Below, piece after piece: positions 24,569 to 33,646 of a DNA stretch of 64,000 nucleotides. How positions within the stretch are numbered: the stretch's first letter is position 1; each line of letters begins with the position of its first letter. The translations under genes and the position numbers were made by a program. The notes beneath the pieces are model-generated. The model searched no databases. It saw only the letters and a program-made list of their open reading frames with translations, and was not told where the DNA came from. The stretch lies in assembly GCA_946482295.1 (NCBI GenBank), contig CAMLRB010000001.1, positions 1 through 64,000 of the forward strand, read 5' to 3'. This DNA is from an uncultured Bacteriovorax sp. (GTDB taxonomy: Bacteria > Bdellovibrionota > Bacteriovoracia > Bacteriovoracales > Bacteriovoracaceae).

Positions 24569-26134
24569 TTAAAGTTGAATGTTGCCGTGTTTGCGTTTCG
24601 GCTTTTCTTGTTTCTTATTCTTAAGTGCAATTAGGTATTCATAAACACGCTTACGTGTTTCTTCTGGAAGAATAACTGCATCTAAGAATCCAAGTTCAGC
24701 AGCACGATATGGGTTCGCAAATTTCTCTTCGTAGTCTGCGATCAATTGTGCTTTTTTATCGTCGAACGCTTTTCCTGTTAATCCTTCCAACTCTCCACGG
24801 TAAATGATGTTAACTGCACCTTCAGCACCCATAACTGCGATTTCAGCAGTTGGGTAAGCAAGGTTAACGTCAGAACGTAAGTGTTTTGAAGCCATAACGA
24901 GGTAAGCACCACCGTAAGATTTACGAGTGATGATTGAAATTAATGGAACAGTTGCTTCTGAATAAGCATAAAGAAGTTTCGATCCGTGTTTAATGATCCC
25001 GCCGAACTCTTGAACAGTTCCTGGTAAGAATCCTGGAACGTCGATCAAAGTTAAAAGTGGAATATCAAAAGCGTCACAAAAGCGAACGAAACGAGCTGCT
25101 TTTTCACTTGATGCGATATCAAGAACACCAGCAAGAACTGCAGGCTGATTGGCTACGATACCAATTTTAATTCCACCAACTGAAGCGAAACCTACGATGA
25201 TGTTTTTCGCGTAGTCTTTATGCACTTCTAAGAATTGAGCATCATCAACGATATCGAAGATGATTTCTTTCATGTCGTATGGTTTTTTTGGATTTGCTGG
25301 AACTGTTTCTTTGATTTTAACGTTGTCGCGGTAAACGATGTCTGAAGTATATTTCGCCGTCGCTTTTGTGAAGTTTGCTGGCGGAATATAACTTAAAAGT
25401 TCACGTACGCGTTCGAAACATTCATCTTCAGTGGCTACTCTAAATTGAGCCACACCTGATTTTTCAGCGTGAGCTGTTGCTCCACCAAGTTGTTCTTTTG
25501 TCACTTCTTCGTGAGTTACAGTCTTAATAACATCTGGACCAGTAACAAACATATAGGAAGTTTTATCAACCATGAAAATGAAGTCTGTTAGAGCTGGAGA
25601 ATAAACCGCTCCACCCGCACATGGCCCCATGATCAAAGAGATTTGTGGAATTACACCTGAGCACTTAACGTTGCGGTAGAAAATTTCGCCGTAACCAGCA
25701 AGACCTTCAACACCTTCTTGAATACGAGCTCCACCAGAGTCGTTAATACCGATCATGGGAATTCTGTTTTCAAGTGCGAAGTCCATGATCTTGCAAATTT
25801 TCTTAGCGTGAGCAGCTCCGAGAGCTCCTCCCCAACAAGTAAAGTCTTGCGAGAAAAGGGCAACTTTTTGTCCGTTAATTGAAGCGATACCTGTTACGAC
25901 ACCATCTCCAAGAAATTTATTATCGAGACCTAAGTTTTGATTCTTATGAATAACAAAACGATCGAATTCAAGAAATGATCCTGGATCAACTAATCTTTCA
26001 ATTCTCTCGCGTGCTGTATATTTACCTTGCTCGTGTTGTTTTTTAATTCTAGCTTCGCCACCACCGAGCTCCGACTCATGTCTGAGTTTTAATAAAAGCT
26101 CGCGTTTGCCTTCAAGCGTTTGCGTTTGATGCAT
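24569..26134 (-). CDS. pccB: Propionyl-CoA carboxylase, carboxyltransferase (beta) subunit
   Basis: A 521-residue carboxyltransferase with both crotonase-like halves in one chain, as in PccB. In the N-half, KYTARERIERLVDPGSF and INDSGGARIQEGVEGLAGYGEIF carry the CoA-binding Gly-rich turn. In the C-half, VDVPGFLPGTVQEFGGIIKHG-like segments are present (read here as LIDVPGFLPG then EFGGIIKHG), with RKSYGGAYLVM. It transfers the carboxyl group from biotin to propionyl-CoA, giving methylmalonyl-CoA for the mutase at 11279. It is first in the operon pccB, biotin carboxylase, biotin carrier. Its AGGAGG Shine-Dalgarno lies in a terminator-like hairpin, with the sigma-54 activator gene just upstream. 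Confidence 0.93.
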   Translation of the reverse strand: MHQTQTLEGKRELLLKLRHESELGGGEARIKKQHEQGKYTARERIERLVDPGSFLEFDRFVIHKNQNLGLDNKFLGDGVVTGIASINGQKVALFSQDFTCWGGALGAAHAKKICKIMDFALENRIPMIGINDSGGARIQEGVEGLAGYGEIFYRNVKCSGVIPQISLIMGPCAGGAVYSPALTDFIFMVDKTSYMFVTGPDVIKTVTHEEVTKEQLGGATAHAEKSGVAQFRVATEDECFERVRELLSYIPPANFTKATAKYTSDIVYRDNVKIKETVPANPKKPYDMKEIIFDIVDDAQFLEVHKDYAKNIIVGFASVGGIKIGIVANQPAVLAGVLDIASSEKAARFVRFCDAFDIPLLTLIDVPGFLPGTVQEFGGIIKHGSKLLYAYSEATVPLISIITRKSYGGAYLVMASKHLRSDVNLAYPTAEIAVMGAEGAVNIIYRGELEGLTGKAFDDKKAQLIADYEEKFANPYRAAELGFLDAVILPEETRKRVYEYLIALKNKKQEKPKRKHGNIQL

Positions 26135-26186
26135 AAAAAAAACCTCCTAAAGAAGGAGGCATTTTATACCGTCATTCCTTAGGAGG
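26135..26186 (-). promoter_or_regulatory. pccB leader: terminator hairpin overlapping the Shine-Dalgarno, with a competing arm
   Basis: Read on the minus strand, CCTCCT (26154-26159) and AGGAGG (26143-26148) form a short stem with a 5-base loop, followed by eight T (26135-26142) and the pccB ATG. AGGAGG is the Shine-Dalgarno. A second upstream arm CCTCCTAA (26179-26186) can pair with the same site over 8 bases. AAGGA (26176-26180) can pair with TCCTT (26153-26157), which would disrupt the first stem. This allows mutually exclusive folds. Confidence 0.55.
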
Positions 26187-26217
26187 CTATCTTATTCCGC
26201 GTCAATTACTTAAAAAT

Positions 26218-27783
26218 TTAGGCCGCTTTAACTCTTTTATCAAGGCCGTATTTATCAACTTTCATAATCAAGCTCGCTCTCGAGATATCGAGTTCTTTAG
26301 CAAGTTTTGATTTATTGAAATTGCATCGCTTCAAACCTTCACGAATCATCATAATCTCTAATTGTTCAAGAGCATCACGAAGCGTTCCTTCAGTATTTAC
26401 ACCTTTGAATGCTGGCTCAGCTGAAGCTCCCCAATCAAGAATACGCGCTGAAAGATTTGATGAATCGATAACTTTATCATCCCCAGCAAGAACAACAAGT
26501 CGCTCAACTTCGTTTTCAAGTTCACGAACGTTCCCTGGCCATGGGTAATCAAGCATCTTTTCCATACATTTTTTTGCAAATGTTTTTAACGCTTTTCCTG
26601 ATTCATCACATCTCTTCTTCAAGAAGAAATCCATCAACACTGGAATATCGTCATGACGTTCACGAAGAGGTGGAAGAGCAACGTTAATAACGTTAATTCT
26701 GTAATATAAGTCCTCACGGAACTCACCTTTCGCCATCATTTCTTTAAGATTTTTGTTGGTAGCTGCAACGATTCTCACGTCTACTTTTTTCGGAGCTGTA
26801 GCACCTACTGGTAGATATGTTCCTTCTTGCAATACGCGAAGAAGTTTTACTTGCATTGATAGTGTGGTATCCCCGATTTCATCCAGGAAGAGTGTTCCAC
26901 CGTTTGCTGTTTCAAATAGACCTTTTTTATCTTTCACTGCTCCAGTAAACGATCCTTTCACGTGACCGAATAATTCCGAATCAAGAAGGTTATCGTTAAA
27001 GGCTGAACAGTTAACAGCTAAGAACATTTTATCTTTTCTTGGTGAATAAAAGTGAATCGCTTTCGCAACAAGTTCCTTACCAGTACCGTTTTCACCATTG
27101 ATAAGAACTGATGATTCAGAAGAAGAAATCTTCTCAAGAAGAGAATAGATCGCTTGCATCTTTTTCGATTTACCAATCATCGCGTGGTAGCGATATTTCT
27201 CACCCACTTCTGAACTTAAAGCCTGGATTTGAGTTTCGCGTTTTGTGATTTCATCATGGAATGAAACCATCTCTTCCGCGACAAGACCTGTTAACTCTTT
27301 TACGTATTCAAGTTCACGCGGCCACATCTTCTTAATTTTTTCACACGCCATAACAGCATCTGCTTCTAGTGTTCCACATTCGATCATTTGTTTTTTGATC
27401 GCTTCGATGTCACCACTTGTTGCTGTATCAACTACGAATGGATAAACGAAAACTGCACCAGCGAATTCCCCTTCAATCTTTACTGGGAATGCTACACCTT
27501 TAACGTGTTTGAAATATGATTCGTAAACAACTAGATCTTCTTTACCAGATGAAAGTCTCTCCACCATCTTCTCTACATCTTCTGCTAAGAAGTCATGGCC
27601 GTAAGCAGATTGCATCTGTACTTTCATGAATGGACTCTTGAATGCATAATTTTTATTTGCATGATCTGACCACAGCTTTCCGTGTGAATCAGCATAGAAC
27701 ATTTCGACTTCGAACCATTTGCCTAAGATGCCTTCAAGTTTTTGAATAACGTGAAGTTTTCCCATATCTTGCCAATTAATCAT
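26218..27783 (-). CDS. Sigma-54-dependent transcriptional activator with unknown N-terminal sensor
   Basis: Started at ATG 27783, which has GGGAGAG 4 bases upstream, the protein has 521 residues; GTG 27840 would add 19. Residues 1 to about 200 are a sensor region without a motif I can name (it contains EMFYADSHGKLW and a GVAFPV strand). Then comes the AAA+ domain: GENGTGKE Walker A (230-237), GSFTGA (277-282, a variant of the GAFTGA loop that touches sigma-54), LFLDEIG Walker B (298-304) and PWPGNVRELEN. The C-terminus has a Fis-type helix-turn-helix (KSKLAKELDISRASL). It lies directly upstream of the carboxylase operon on the same strand and may regulate it, though no -24/-12 promoter was identified. 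Confidence 0.88.
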   Translation of the reverse strand: MINWQDMGKLHVIQKLEGILGKWFEVEMFYADSHGKLWSDHANKNYAFKSPFMKVQMQSAYGHDFLAEDVEKMVERLSSGKEDLVVYESYFKHVKGVAFPVKIEGEFAGAVFVYPFVVDTATSGDIEAIKKQMIECGTLEADAVMACEKIKKMWPRELEYVKELTGLVAEEMVSFHDEITKRETQIQALSSEVGEKYRYHAMIGKSKKMQAIYSLLEKISSSESSVLINGENGTGKELVAKAIHFYSPRKDKMFLAVNCSAFNDNLLDSELFGHVKGSFTGAVKDKKGLFETANGGTLFLDEIGDTTLSMQVKLLRVLQEGTYLPVGATAPKKVDVRIVAATNKNLKEMMAKGEFREDLYYRINVINVALPPLRERHDDIPVLMDFFLKKRCDESGKALKTFAKKCMEKMLDYPWPGNVRELENEVERLVVLAGDDKVIDSSNLSARILDWGASAEPAFKGVNTEGTLRDALEQLEIMMIREGLKRCNFNKSKLAKELDISRASLIMKVDKYGLDKRVKAA

Positions 27784-27883
27784 ACAACTCTCCCAAGAGT
27801 GAGGGGTTTTAAACACCCAAGTTGTAAAACTTTTCGGCACTTTCCGAAAAAACTTAACTAGACTGAAGAATTTTTTAACACAA

Positions 27884-28480
27884 TTAGTGGGATTCTACTT
27901 TGGTCGGCGTTGAAATTTCGCCATTTAGCCAAAAGTTTAGACGGGTAACATATGATTCTGCTAACCAATCCTGTGGGCCAATAAACTTATTGATGTGTTT
28001 CCCCTCTTTATTAAAGAGGAATGTCTCCGGCACTTTTAATGTACCTAATTGGTCCATTACTTTGTTATCTGTATCAATAGCGTATGTGACATTCTTTGGA
28101 ATGTTTGGAAAGCGGGCCAAATACTTCTTAATTTTAACAAGATCATCGTTCACAGCAACTAATAGAAACTTAATTCCAGTTTCTTTCAACTTATCTGCAT
28201 ATCCCAAAAACTCTGGCATTTCTTTTTCACAAGGAGCACACCATGTTCCCCAAACGTGAACAAACGTACCCATTGAGCCTTTATTGAAGTCGTGAGCTGA
28301 GATCCTAGCATTGGTATTCACATCAACCACAGAAAGGTTTGGAAGCTCTTTTAGAACGTGTGCATCAGCTGTGTTTGTTTCATCTGAATAATATTTTTTT
28401 CGCTCATATTGAGCATAGAGATAAGTGAGAAAAAGAAGTCCGAAGACGAGTGCGAATTTTGTAAAAAGATTAAAGCGCAT
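27884..28480 (-). CDS. TlpA/ResA-like membrane-anchored thiol-disulfide oxidoreductase
   Basis: A 198-residue protein with an N-terminal membrane anchor (residues 8-23) and a thioredoxin fold. The active site WGTWCAPCEKEMP has C81 and C84, and KVPETFLFNKEGK contains the cis-Pro. These proteins act on the periplasmic side, reducing thiols during cytochrome c maturation or helping redox homeostasis. The ATG at 28480 directly abuts the T-tract of the terminator that ends the ribosomal superoperon, and its GGAGG Shine-Dalgarno is the 3' arm of that stem. No cytochrome c maturation gene is adjacent, so the specific role is open. Confidence 0.85.
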   Translation of the reverse strand: MRFNLFTKFALVFGLLFLTYLYAQYERKKYYSDETNTADAHVLKELPNLSVVDVNTNARISAHDFNKGSMGTFVHVWGTWCAPCEKEMPEFLGYADKLKETGIKFLLVAVNDDLVKIKKYLARFPNIPKNVTYAIDTDNKVMDQLGTLKVPETFLFNKEGKHINKFIGPQDWLAESYVTRLNFWLNGEISTPTKVESH

Positions 28481-28507
28481 AAAAAAAAAGCCTCCACTAG
28501 GGAGGCT
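28481..28507 (-). terminator. Terminator of the ribosomal superoperon, abutting the next start codon
   Basis: AGCCTCC and GGAGGCT (28501-28507 and 28489-28495 on the minus strand) form a 7-base-pair stem with a 5-base loop. Nine T (28481-28489) follow, then the ATG of the TlpA-like gene at 28480. The GGAGG of the 3' arm sits 10 bases before that ATG and is its only Shine-Dalgarno candidate. Confidence 0.8.
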
Positions 28508-28527
28508 GTATAATAACTTTTTATTAA

Positions 28528-28884
28528 CTACTCTACCAGAGTGAAGTAGCTCATTTTTGCATTGTCACCAACACGTCCGTCAGCGATCTTTACAACACGA
28601 GTGTATCCACCTTTTCTAGTTTTGAACTTTGGAGCTACGTTAACAAATAGGTTTGTTACCGCGTTCTTGTCGTTCAACTTAGCGTAAGCAAGTCTTCTGT
28701 TGTGAACAGTGTCTTCCTTAGCAAGAGTGATTAGTTTTTCAACGTATCCTCTTAGGGCCATACAACGAGCATGTGTCGTTTTAATTTTCCCGTGATCGAA
28801 TACTTCAACAGCAAGGTTTCTGATGATTGCTGTTCTGTGAGCTGGCTTTACGCCTAATGTATATTTGTGATTACCGTGTCTCAT
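28528..28884 (-). CDS. rplQ: 50S ribosomal protein L17
   Basis: A 118-residue L17 protein with the family start MRHGNHKYTLGVKPAHR and the RNLAVEVFDHGKIKTTHARC segment. It binds 23S rRNA near the polypeptide exit tunnel. It is the last gene of the superoperon, 24 bases after rpoA, and ends 20 bases before a strong intrinsic terminator. Confidence 0.95.
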   Translation of the reverse strand: MRHGNHKYTLGVKPAHRTAIIRNLAVEVFDHGKIKTTHARCMALRGYVEKLITLAKEDTVHNRRLAYAKLNDKNAVTNLFVNVAPKFKTRKGGYTRVVKIADGRVGDNAKMSYFTLVE

Positions 28885-28908
28885 ACTTCCACCTAATTTT
28901 AAAAAATC

Positions 28909-29937
28909 TTAGTTTTTACCTACAGTCTTACCGTCTTGCATATCTTTCATTAAGCTATCAACTTTCATTCCAAGACCAAGACCCATGCTCGTAAGGATTT
29001 CTTTGATTTCATTCAAAGACTTTCTTCCGAAGTTCTTAGTTCTTAGCATTTCACCTTCTGTCTTCGAAACGAGTTCGTAGATATACTTAATGTTTGCATT
29101 CTGTAGACAGTTTGCTGAACGAACTGAAAGTTCAAGTTCAGATACTGGCTTAAGAAGCGCATTGTTTGTAGGTGAAGAGATAGCAACTGGCTTAGAATCA
29201 TGCTTAACAACTTGCTCTTCATCTTCGAAAGTTAAGAACACAGCAAGCTGGTCTCTTAGGATTTTCGCAGCGAAAGCGATTGAATCAGCAGGATTAATTC
29301 CAGAGTTTGTCCACACTTCAAGAGTCAATTTATCGAAGTCAGTTCTCTTACCAACACGAGTGTTCGTAACAGAGTAGTTAACACGGTAAACTGGCGAGAA
29401 AAGTGTATCTAGGTAGATCCATCCAACAGGTAGTTCATACTCGTCTTTGTTATCTACAGCAGTAACGTATCCTTTTCCGCGAGCCACTTTAAGTTCGATC
29501 TTAAGTGATCCACCAGAAGAGATGTTAGCGATAACGTGATTTGGGTTTAGGATTTCAACGTTAGCGTTTGTTACGATATCTGAAGCTCTTACTGGACCTT
29601 CTCCTGATTTCTCAAGAACAAGAACAGTGTCTTCTTTTCCAGAAATTTTGAAACGCACTTCTTTTAAGTTAAGAATGATTTCTGAAACTTCTTCTTTTAC
29701 GTTATTGATTGTGCCGAATTCATGTTCAACACCTTCGATTCTGATAGCAACAATTCCTGCTCCTTGAAGAGAAGAAAGAAGAACTCTACGAAGAGAGTTA
29801 CCAAGAGTTTGGCCGTAACCTCTCTCAAGTGGCTTTGCTACGAATTTTCCGTAATCATTTCTTAAGCTTTCGCTTTCAGCTTCTAGGGCTACTGGTCTAA
29901 TCATGCTATTCCAGTTTTTAGCTGTAAAATTATCCAT
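28909..29937 (-). CDS. rpoA: DNA-directed RNA polymerase subunit alpha
   Basis: A 342-residue alpha subunit. The N-terminal assembly domain has [17 protein letters not shown] near residue 37. The C-terminal domain, with [15 protein letters not shown] and [12 protein letters not shown], contacts DNA UP elements and activators. The start ATG has AAGGAG 8 bases upstream. It follows rpsK directly with a 24-base gap; the rpsD gene that often sits here is missing. Confidence 0.96.
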   Translation of the reverse strand: MDNFTAKNWNSMIRPVALEAESESLRNDYGKFVAKPLERGYGQTLGNSLRRVLLSSLQGAGIVAIRIEGVEHEFGTINNVKEEVSEIILNLKEVRFKISGKEDTVLVLEKSGEGPVRASDIVTNANVEILNPNHVIANISSGGSLKIELKVARGKGYVTAVDNKDEYELPVGWIYLDTLFSPVYRVNYSVTNTRVGKRTDFDKLTLEVWTNSGINPADSIAFAAKILRDQLAVFLTFEDEEQVVKHDSKPVAISSPTNNALLKPVSELELSVRSANCLQNANIKYIYELVSKTEGEMLRTKNFGRKSLNEIKEILTSMGLGLGMKVDSLMKDMQDGKTVGKN

Positions 29938-29961
29938 TTCAACGACTCCTTAAATAGGTAA

Positions 29962-30345
29962 TTAGACTCTTCTTCTCTTTGGTGCTCTACATCCATTGTG
30001 TGGAATAGGGCTTCTATCAGAAACAGATACGATTCTGATTCCTGCTCCAAGAAGAGCTCTGATAGCGTTCTCTCTACCAGCCCCTGGACCTTTCACTCGT
30101 ACTTCTACTGAGTTTAATCCGTGTTCAACAGCTCTCTTAGCAGCTTCTAGAGAAGCAGTTTGAGCAGCGAATGGAGTCGATTTTTTAGATCCTCTGAATC
30201 CTAGTTGACCAGCGCTTGCCCAAGCAAGTGCGTTCCCTTGAGGATCAGTGAACGTTACGATTGTATTATTGAACGAAGCTTGGATATGACAAATCCCGTG
30301 CGATACGTTCTTTTTTACTTTTTTCTTAACAACTTTTTTTACCAT
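29962..30345 (-). CDS. rpsK: 30S ribosomal protein S11
   Basis: A 127-residue S11 with a short basic N-terminus and the conserved [15 protein letters not shown] and [14 protein letters not shown] segments, ending in [13 protein letters not shown]. It forms part of the 30S platform near the mRNA exit. It lies between rpsM and rpoA with gaps of 18 and 24 bases. Confidence 0.95.
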   Translation of the reverse strand: MVKKVVKKKVKKNVSHGICHIQASFNNTIVTFTDPQGNALAWASAGQLGFRGSKKSTPFAAQTASLEAAKRAVEHGLNSVEVRVKGPGAGRENAIRALLGAGIRIVSVSDRSPIPHNGCRAPKRRRV

Positions 30346-30363
30346 ATAACTATCCTAAATTAA

Positions 30364-30747
30364 TTATTTAAGCGACTTGATTGATTTCTTACCAGCGATA
30401 GCAACTGCAGGACCTTTTCTCGTTCTTGCATTTGTATGCGTTCTTTGTCCTCTAACAGGAAGTGATTTTCTATGACGAACACCTCTGTAGCAGGCCATAT
30501 CTTTTAGTCTTTTGATGTTAAGACCGATCTCACGACGAAGATCCCCTTCAACCACGTGACCTTCTTCAAGGTGCTTTCTGATTGTTTGAACTTCTTCTTC
30601 AGAAATATCATTTGAACTTTTTTCTGGATCAATTCCAGATAGAGTTAAAACGTCCATCGCTACTTTTGGTCCAACTCCGTAAAGAGATTGAAGCGCGATT
30701 CTCATTGCTTTGTTTCTTGGAATGTCTACACCTAAAATACGTGCCAT
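30364..30747 (-). CDS. rpsM: 30S ribosomal protein S13
   Basis: A 127-residue S13 starting [13 protein letters not shown], with the helix-two-turn-helix [10 protein letters not shown] and the basic tail [23 protein letters not shown] that contacts the P-site tRNA and the subunit bridge. It follows rpmJ by 13 bases. Confidence 0.95.
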   Translation of the reverse strand: MARILGVDIPRNKAMRIALQSLYGVGPKVAMDVLTLSGIDPEKSSNDISEEEVQTIRKHLEEGHVVEGDLRREIGLNIKRLKDMACYRGVRHRKSLPVRGQRTHTNARTRKGPAVAIAGKKSIKSLK

Positions 30748-30760
30748 ATATTACCCCTAA

Positions 30761-30877
30761 TTATCCTTGTCTCTGTTTATGTTTTGGACTGCTTTTGCAA
30801 ACAACTCTTAAAACACCTTTTCTTTTGATAACTTTGCAATCTTTACAGATGACTTTTACTGAAGCTCTAACTTTCAT
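30761..30877 (-). CDS. rpmJ: 50S ribosomal protein L36
   Basis: A 38-residue protein starting [20 protein letters not shown] and ending KHKQRQG. The zinc-type ligands C11, C14, C27 and a His near residue 33 are all present, so this is the Cys-containing L36 form. It lies between infA and rpsM as in many bacteria. The gene is short, but sequence and position leave little doubt. Confidence 0.95.
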   Translation of the reverse strand: MKVRASVKVICKDCKVIKRKGVLRVVCKSSPKHKQRQG

Positions 30878-30897
30878 AAACTATATCCCCACTACAA

Positions 30898-31116
30898 CTA
30901 CTTACTTCTGTAAGTTATTCTACCCTTAGTTAAATCGTATTTGCTGATCTCAACCAGAACTTTGTCTCCTGGAAGGATCTTAATAAAGTGCATACGCATT
31001 TTACCGCTAATATGAGCGATAATAATGTGTCCGTTCGGCAACTTAACACGAAATTTCGTGTTCGGTAAAAGCTCAGTAACTTCGCCTTCTACTTCGATGA
31101 TATCTTTGTCAGTCAT
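30898..31116 (-). CDS. infA: Translation initiation factor IF-1
   Basis: A 72-residue OB-fold protein starting [13 protein letters not shown], with [27 protein letters not shown] core segments (here in two parts, [12 protein letters not shown] and [10 protein letters not shown]). It binds the ribosomal A site during initiation. It lies between adk and rpmJ. The methionine aminopeptidase gene that often sits between adk and infA is absent. Confidence 0.95.
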   Translation of the reverse strand: MTDKDIIEVEGEVTELLPNTKFRVKLPNGHIIIAHISGKMRMHFIKILPGDKVLVEISKYDLTKGRITYRSK

Positions 31117-31189
31117 AATTCCCTAAAGCAGGTTGTATATCCTGATTTAAACCTATATAGCAAGTGCTATTTAGACCCAATTATTTTGT

Positions 31190-31828
31190 TTATCCAATAA
31201 CTTTTTCTAGTGCTGTCGTGACCGCTGACTCTTGCATAGAAGCATCAATTTCAACCAAGGCACCTTTAGATTTATAGAAAGCTAACATTGGATCAACTGT
31301 ATCAGCGAAAATTTTTAAGCGATTCGAAACGACTTCTTGAGTGTCGTCTTTTCTCTGCTTAAGTGAATCTTTCGCTCCACACTTGTCGCAAACATCAGCA
31401 ACGCGAGGGGCTTTTGTAGCGAGATTATAAATTTCGCCGCAATTGCTACACGTTCTTCTATTTACTACCCGGTCAATTAAAATTCCCAGGTCAATCTTAA
31501 AGTAAACCGCGAGGGTTTTTCTTCCTTGGAGAAGCTCTGCTTCGAGCATTTCTGCCTGAGCAATGTTTCGAGGGAACCCATCAAAAATATAGCTAACTTT
31601 GTCTACGTCGCAGTTGGCTTTTAAGAGGGCCATTACAGTACTATCGTCTACCAAATCGCCTCTAGAAATAATTCCTGAAACTTTCTGGCCTAATTCACTA
31701 CCTTTTGCAATTTCACTTCTCAGGAGATCGCCAGTTGAAATGTGCTTGAAGCCTTTTTCAACTAACTTCGCTGCCTGTGTGCCTTTTCCAGAACCAGGAG
31801 CGCCAAGTATGATCAAGTGAGGTTTCAT
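31190..31828 (-). CDS. adk: Adenylate kinase, zinc-lid type
   Basis: A 212-residue adenylate kinase with GAPGSGKGTQA (9-19) as P-loop, DGFPRNIAQAE in the core and a LID domain carrying four Cys (CSNC and later CDKC), so a structural zinc is expected. It interconverts ATP, ADP and AMP. It starts 3 bases after the secY stop and is followed by infA after 73 bases. Confidence 0.95.
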   Translation of the reverse strand: MKPHLIILGAPGSGKGTQAAKLVEKGFKHISTGDLLRSEIAKGSELGQKVSGIISRGDLVDDSTVMALLKANCDVDKVSYIFDGFPRNIAQAEMLEAELLQGRKTLAVYFKIDLGILIDRVVNRRTCSNCGEIYNLATKAPRVADVCDKCGAKDSLKQRKDDTQEVVSNRLKIFADTVDPMLAFYKSKGALVEIDASMQESAVTTALEKVIG

Positions 31829-31831
31829 TAA

Positions 31832-33142
31832 TTAAAACCTTCTATTTGGACCGTTATATTTTCCTTTACTCTTAAAGGCGGTCTCATACTTATCTGAATA
31901 CATGAATGTTTGTACGTTCAGCATAACTCTCATGGCAACACTCACCATAATCAGGAGCGAAGTTCCCTCAAAGCGGCTATGGCTTCCAGTTATAACAGAT
32001 GGAAGAATACAAACCACGATCAAGAAAAGAGCTCCAAAGAAAGTTACTCTATTAAGAACGAAATCTAAATAATCTTGTGTCTTTTGTCCTGGACGAATCC
32101 CTGGAACAAAAGCGTTATTTTTCTGCAACATCTCAGCAACTTTTTTAGTTTTGAACTGAATAGGGGCATAGAAAAATGACATATAAAAAATAAGAAGAGC
32201 GAAAACCAAGTTAAATAACAAATTCCCCGGCATTAAAGACTGGTGAATTGTATCAACGTAAGGCTTAAGTGGGCTCGTCGCTGGAACAAAATTAGCTAAA
32301 GTAGCAGGCGCAGCTAAAAGCGAGCTTGCTAAAATCGGAGGCATAACCCCGCCAGTATCTAGACGAAGTGGAAGATTTTGATTTCCACCATAAACTTGAT
32401 TATTCACAACTCGTTTAGCGTATTGAACTGGAATATTTCTAAACGCACTTTCGATATATGAAACAATGTAAAGAGAGATAACAATAATGGCTAAACTGAT
32501 TGCCAAGCTCCATCCTGAAAGTTCACCACTTCTGAAAAGCGTGACTTTTTGAAAGAACTCAGAAGGAAGCTCAACTGCAATACCAGTAAAGATAATGAGT
32601 GAAACACCATTTTCTAGCCCAAATTCCGTAATACGTTCACCTAGCCACAATAGGAACATAGTTCCACCGGCTAAAGTAATCATAGTAGTTAATCTAAAAA
32701 GCATTCCTGGCTCATTGATTAGCGGAACACCAGTTGGACTTCTTAAGCCTTCAAATACGGCTGCCATTCCATAACCTTGAATACAGCAGAGTAAAACTGA
32801 AGCATAACGAGTCCATCTCTGGATCTTCTTATGACCTTCGCTGTCTTCTTGCATTTCTTGGATTTGTGGAACAACTTCACCTAATAAGCTGAAGATGATC
32901 GATGTAGTGATATAAGGCATGATCCCTAGAGCGAGAACAGAGAATCTTTTGAAAGCACCACCGCTAAAAGTGTTTACTAGATCAAAAATTCCACCGCCGC
33001 CTTCAGAGAAGTATGAGGCTAATGCCGAAGCATTAACACCTGCAACAGGTACTTGCGCTGCTAGTCTGTAAACTAGCAGTAGCAAGAATGTATAAAAAAC
33101 GCGCTTCTTGAGTTCCTCTATCTTTCCTTGAGATGTAGCCAT
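31832..33142 (-). CDS. secY: Protein translocase subunit SecY
   Basis: A 436-residue integral membrane protein with about ten hydrophobic helices, the channel of the Sec translocon. Landmarks are VPVAGVNA near residue 31, GIMPYITTSII in TM2 and FVPGIRPGQKTQDYL near the cytoplasmic loop used by ribosomes and SecA. It lies between rplO and adk in the spc cluster; its partner secE is at 58169-58555. Confidence 0.95.
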   Translation of the reverse strand: MATSQGKIEELKKRVFYTFLLLLVYRLAAQVPVAGVNASALASYFSEGGGGIFDLVNTFSGGAFKRFSVLALGIMPYITTSIIFSLLGEVVPQIQEMQEDSEGHKKIQRWTRYASVLLCCIQGYGMAAVFEGLRSPTGVPLINEPGMLFRLTTMITLAGGTMFLLWLGERITEFGLENGVSLIIFTGIAVELPSEFFQKVTLFRSGELSGWSLAISLAIIVISLYIVSYIESAFRNIPVQYAKRVVNNQVYGGNQNLPLRLDTGGVMPPILASSLLAAPATLANFVPATSPLKPYVDTIHQSLMPGNLLFNLVFALLIFYMSFFYAPIQFKTKKVAEMLQKNNAFVPGIRPGQKTQDYLDFVLNRVTFFGALFLIVVCILPSVITGSHSRFEGTSLLIMVSVAMRVMLNVQTFMYSDKYETAFKSKGKYNGPNRRF

Positions 33143-33159
33143 TGGCGATTCTTCCTAAA

Positions 33160-33612
33160 CTAGTTAACCATTCCAGATGCATTCTTGATTGATTCAAGAG
33201 CTTTCTTAGAAAATTTTGATATTTCCTGAAATGTTAAAGCTTTAGTTAGAGGAATGCACCCAATAATTTTGATATTTAGGTTTTTATCTTGGCCAGATAG
33301 AAGTCCCTTAGTAATCAAAGTCTCTCTATTAACAATTTCGCCCTTAGCAAACTTAGCTTCGATATTCTCAAGAGTAACAACAGCGTACGCATCAGCGAAC
33401 TTCATGTTGTTAAATCCACGCTTTGGAAGTCTCATGTATAGAGGAAGGTTGTTACCTTCAAACCCTGATCTCACGTGACCACTTTTTCTAGCTTTTTGTC
33501 CCTTGTGACCTTTACCGGCCTGAGTACCTTGACCAGAACCTTGTCCGCGACCAAGTCTTTTTGTATTTCTATTAGCACCCTTTGGGCTTTGTAGATTATT
33601 CAACGTCAACAT
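33160..33612 (-). CDS. rplO: 50S ribosomal protein L15
   Basis: A 150-residue L15. ATG 33612 is chosen because GAGGA lies 9 bases upstream; the TTG six bases earlier is less likely. The Gly-rich basic N-terminus (RLGRGQGSGQGTQAGKGHKG) and GFEGNNLPLYMRLPKRGF are diagnostic. It threads into 23S rRNA and acts in late 50S assembly. Confidence 0.94.
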   Translation of the reverse strand: MLTLNNLQSPKGANRNTKRLGRGQGSGQGTQAGKGHKGQKARKSGHVRSGFEGNNLPLYMRLPKRGFNNMKFADAYAVVTLENIEAKFAKGEIVNRETLITKGLLSGQDKNLNIKIIGCIPLTKALTFQEISKFSKKALESIKNASGMVN

Positions 33613-33646
33613 ATACAATTTCCTCTATAACCTAACGAACAATTAG

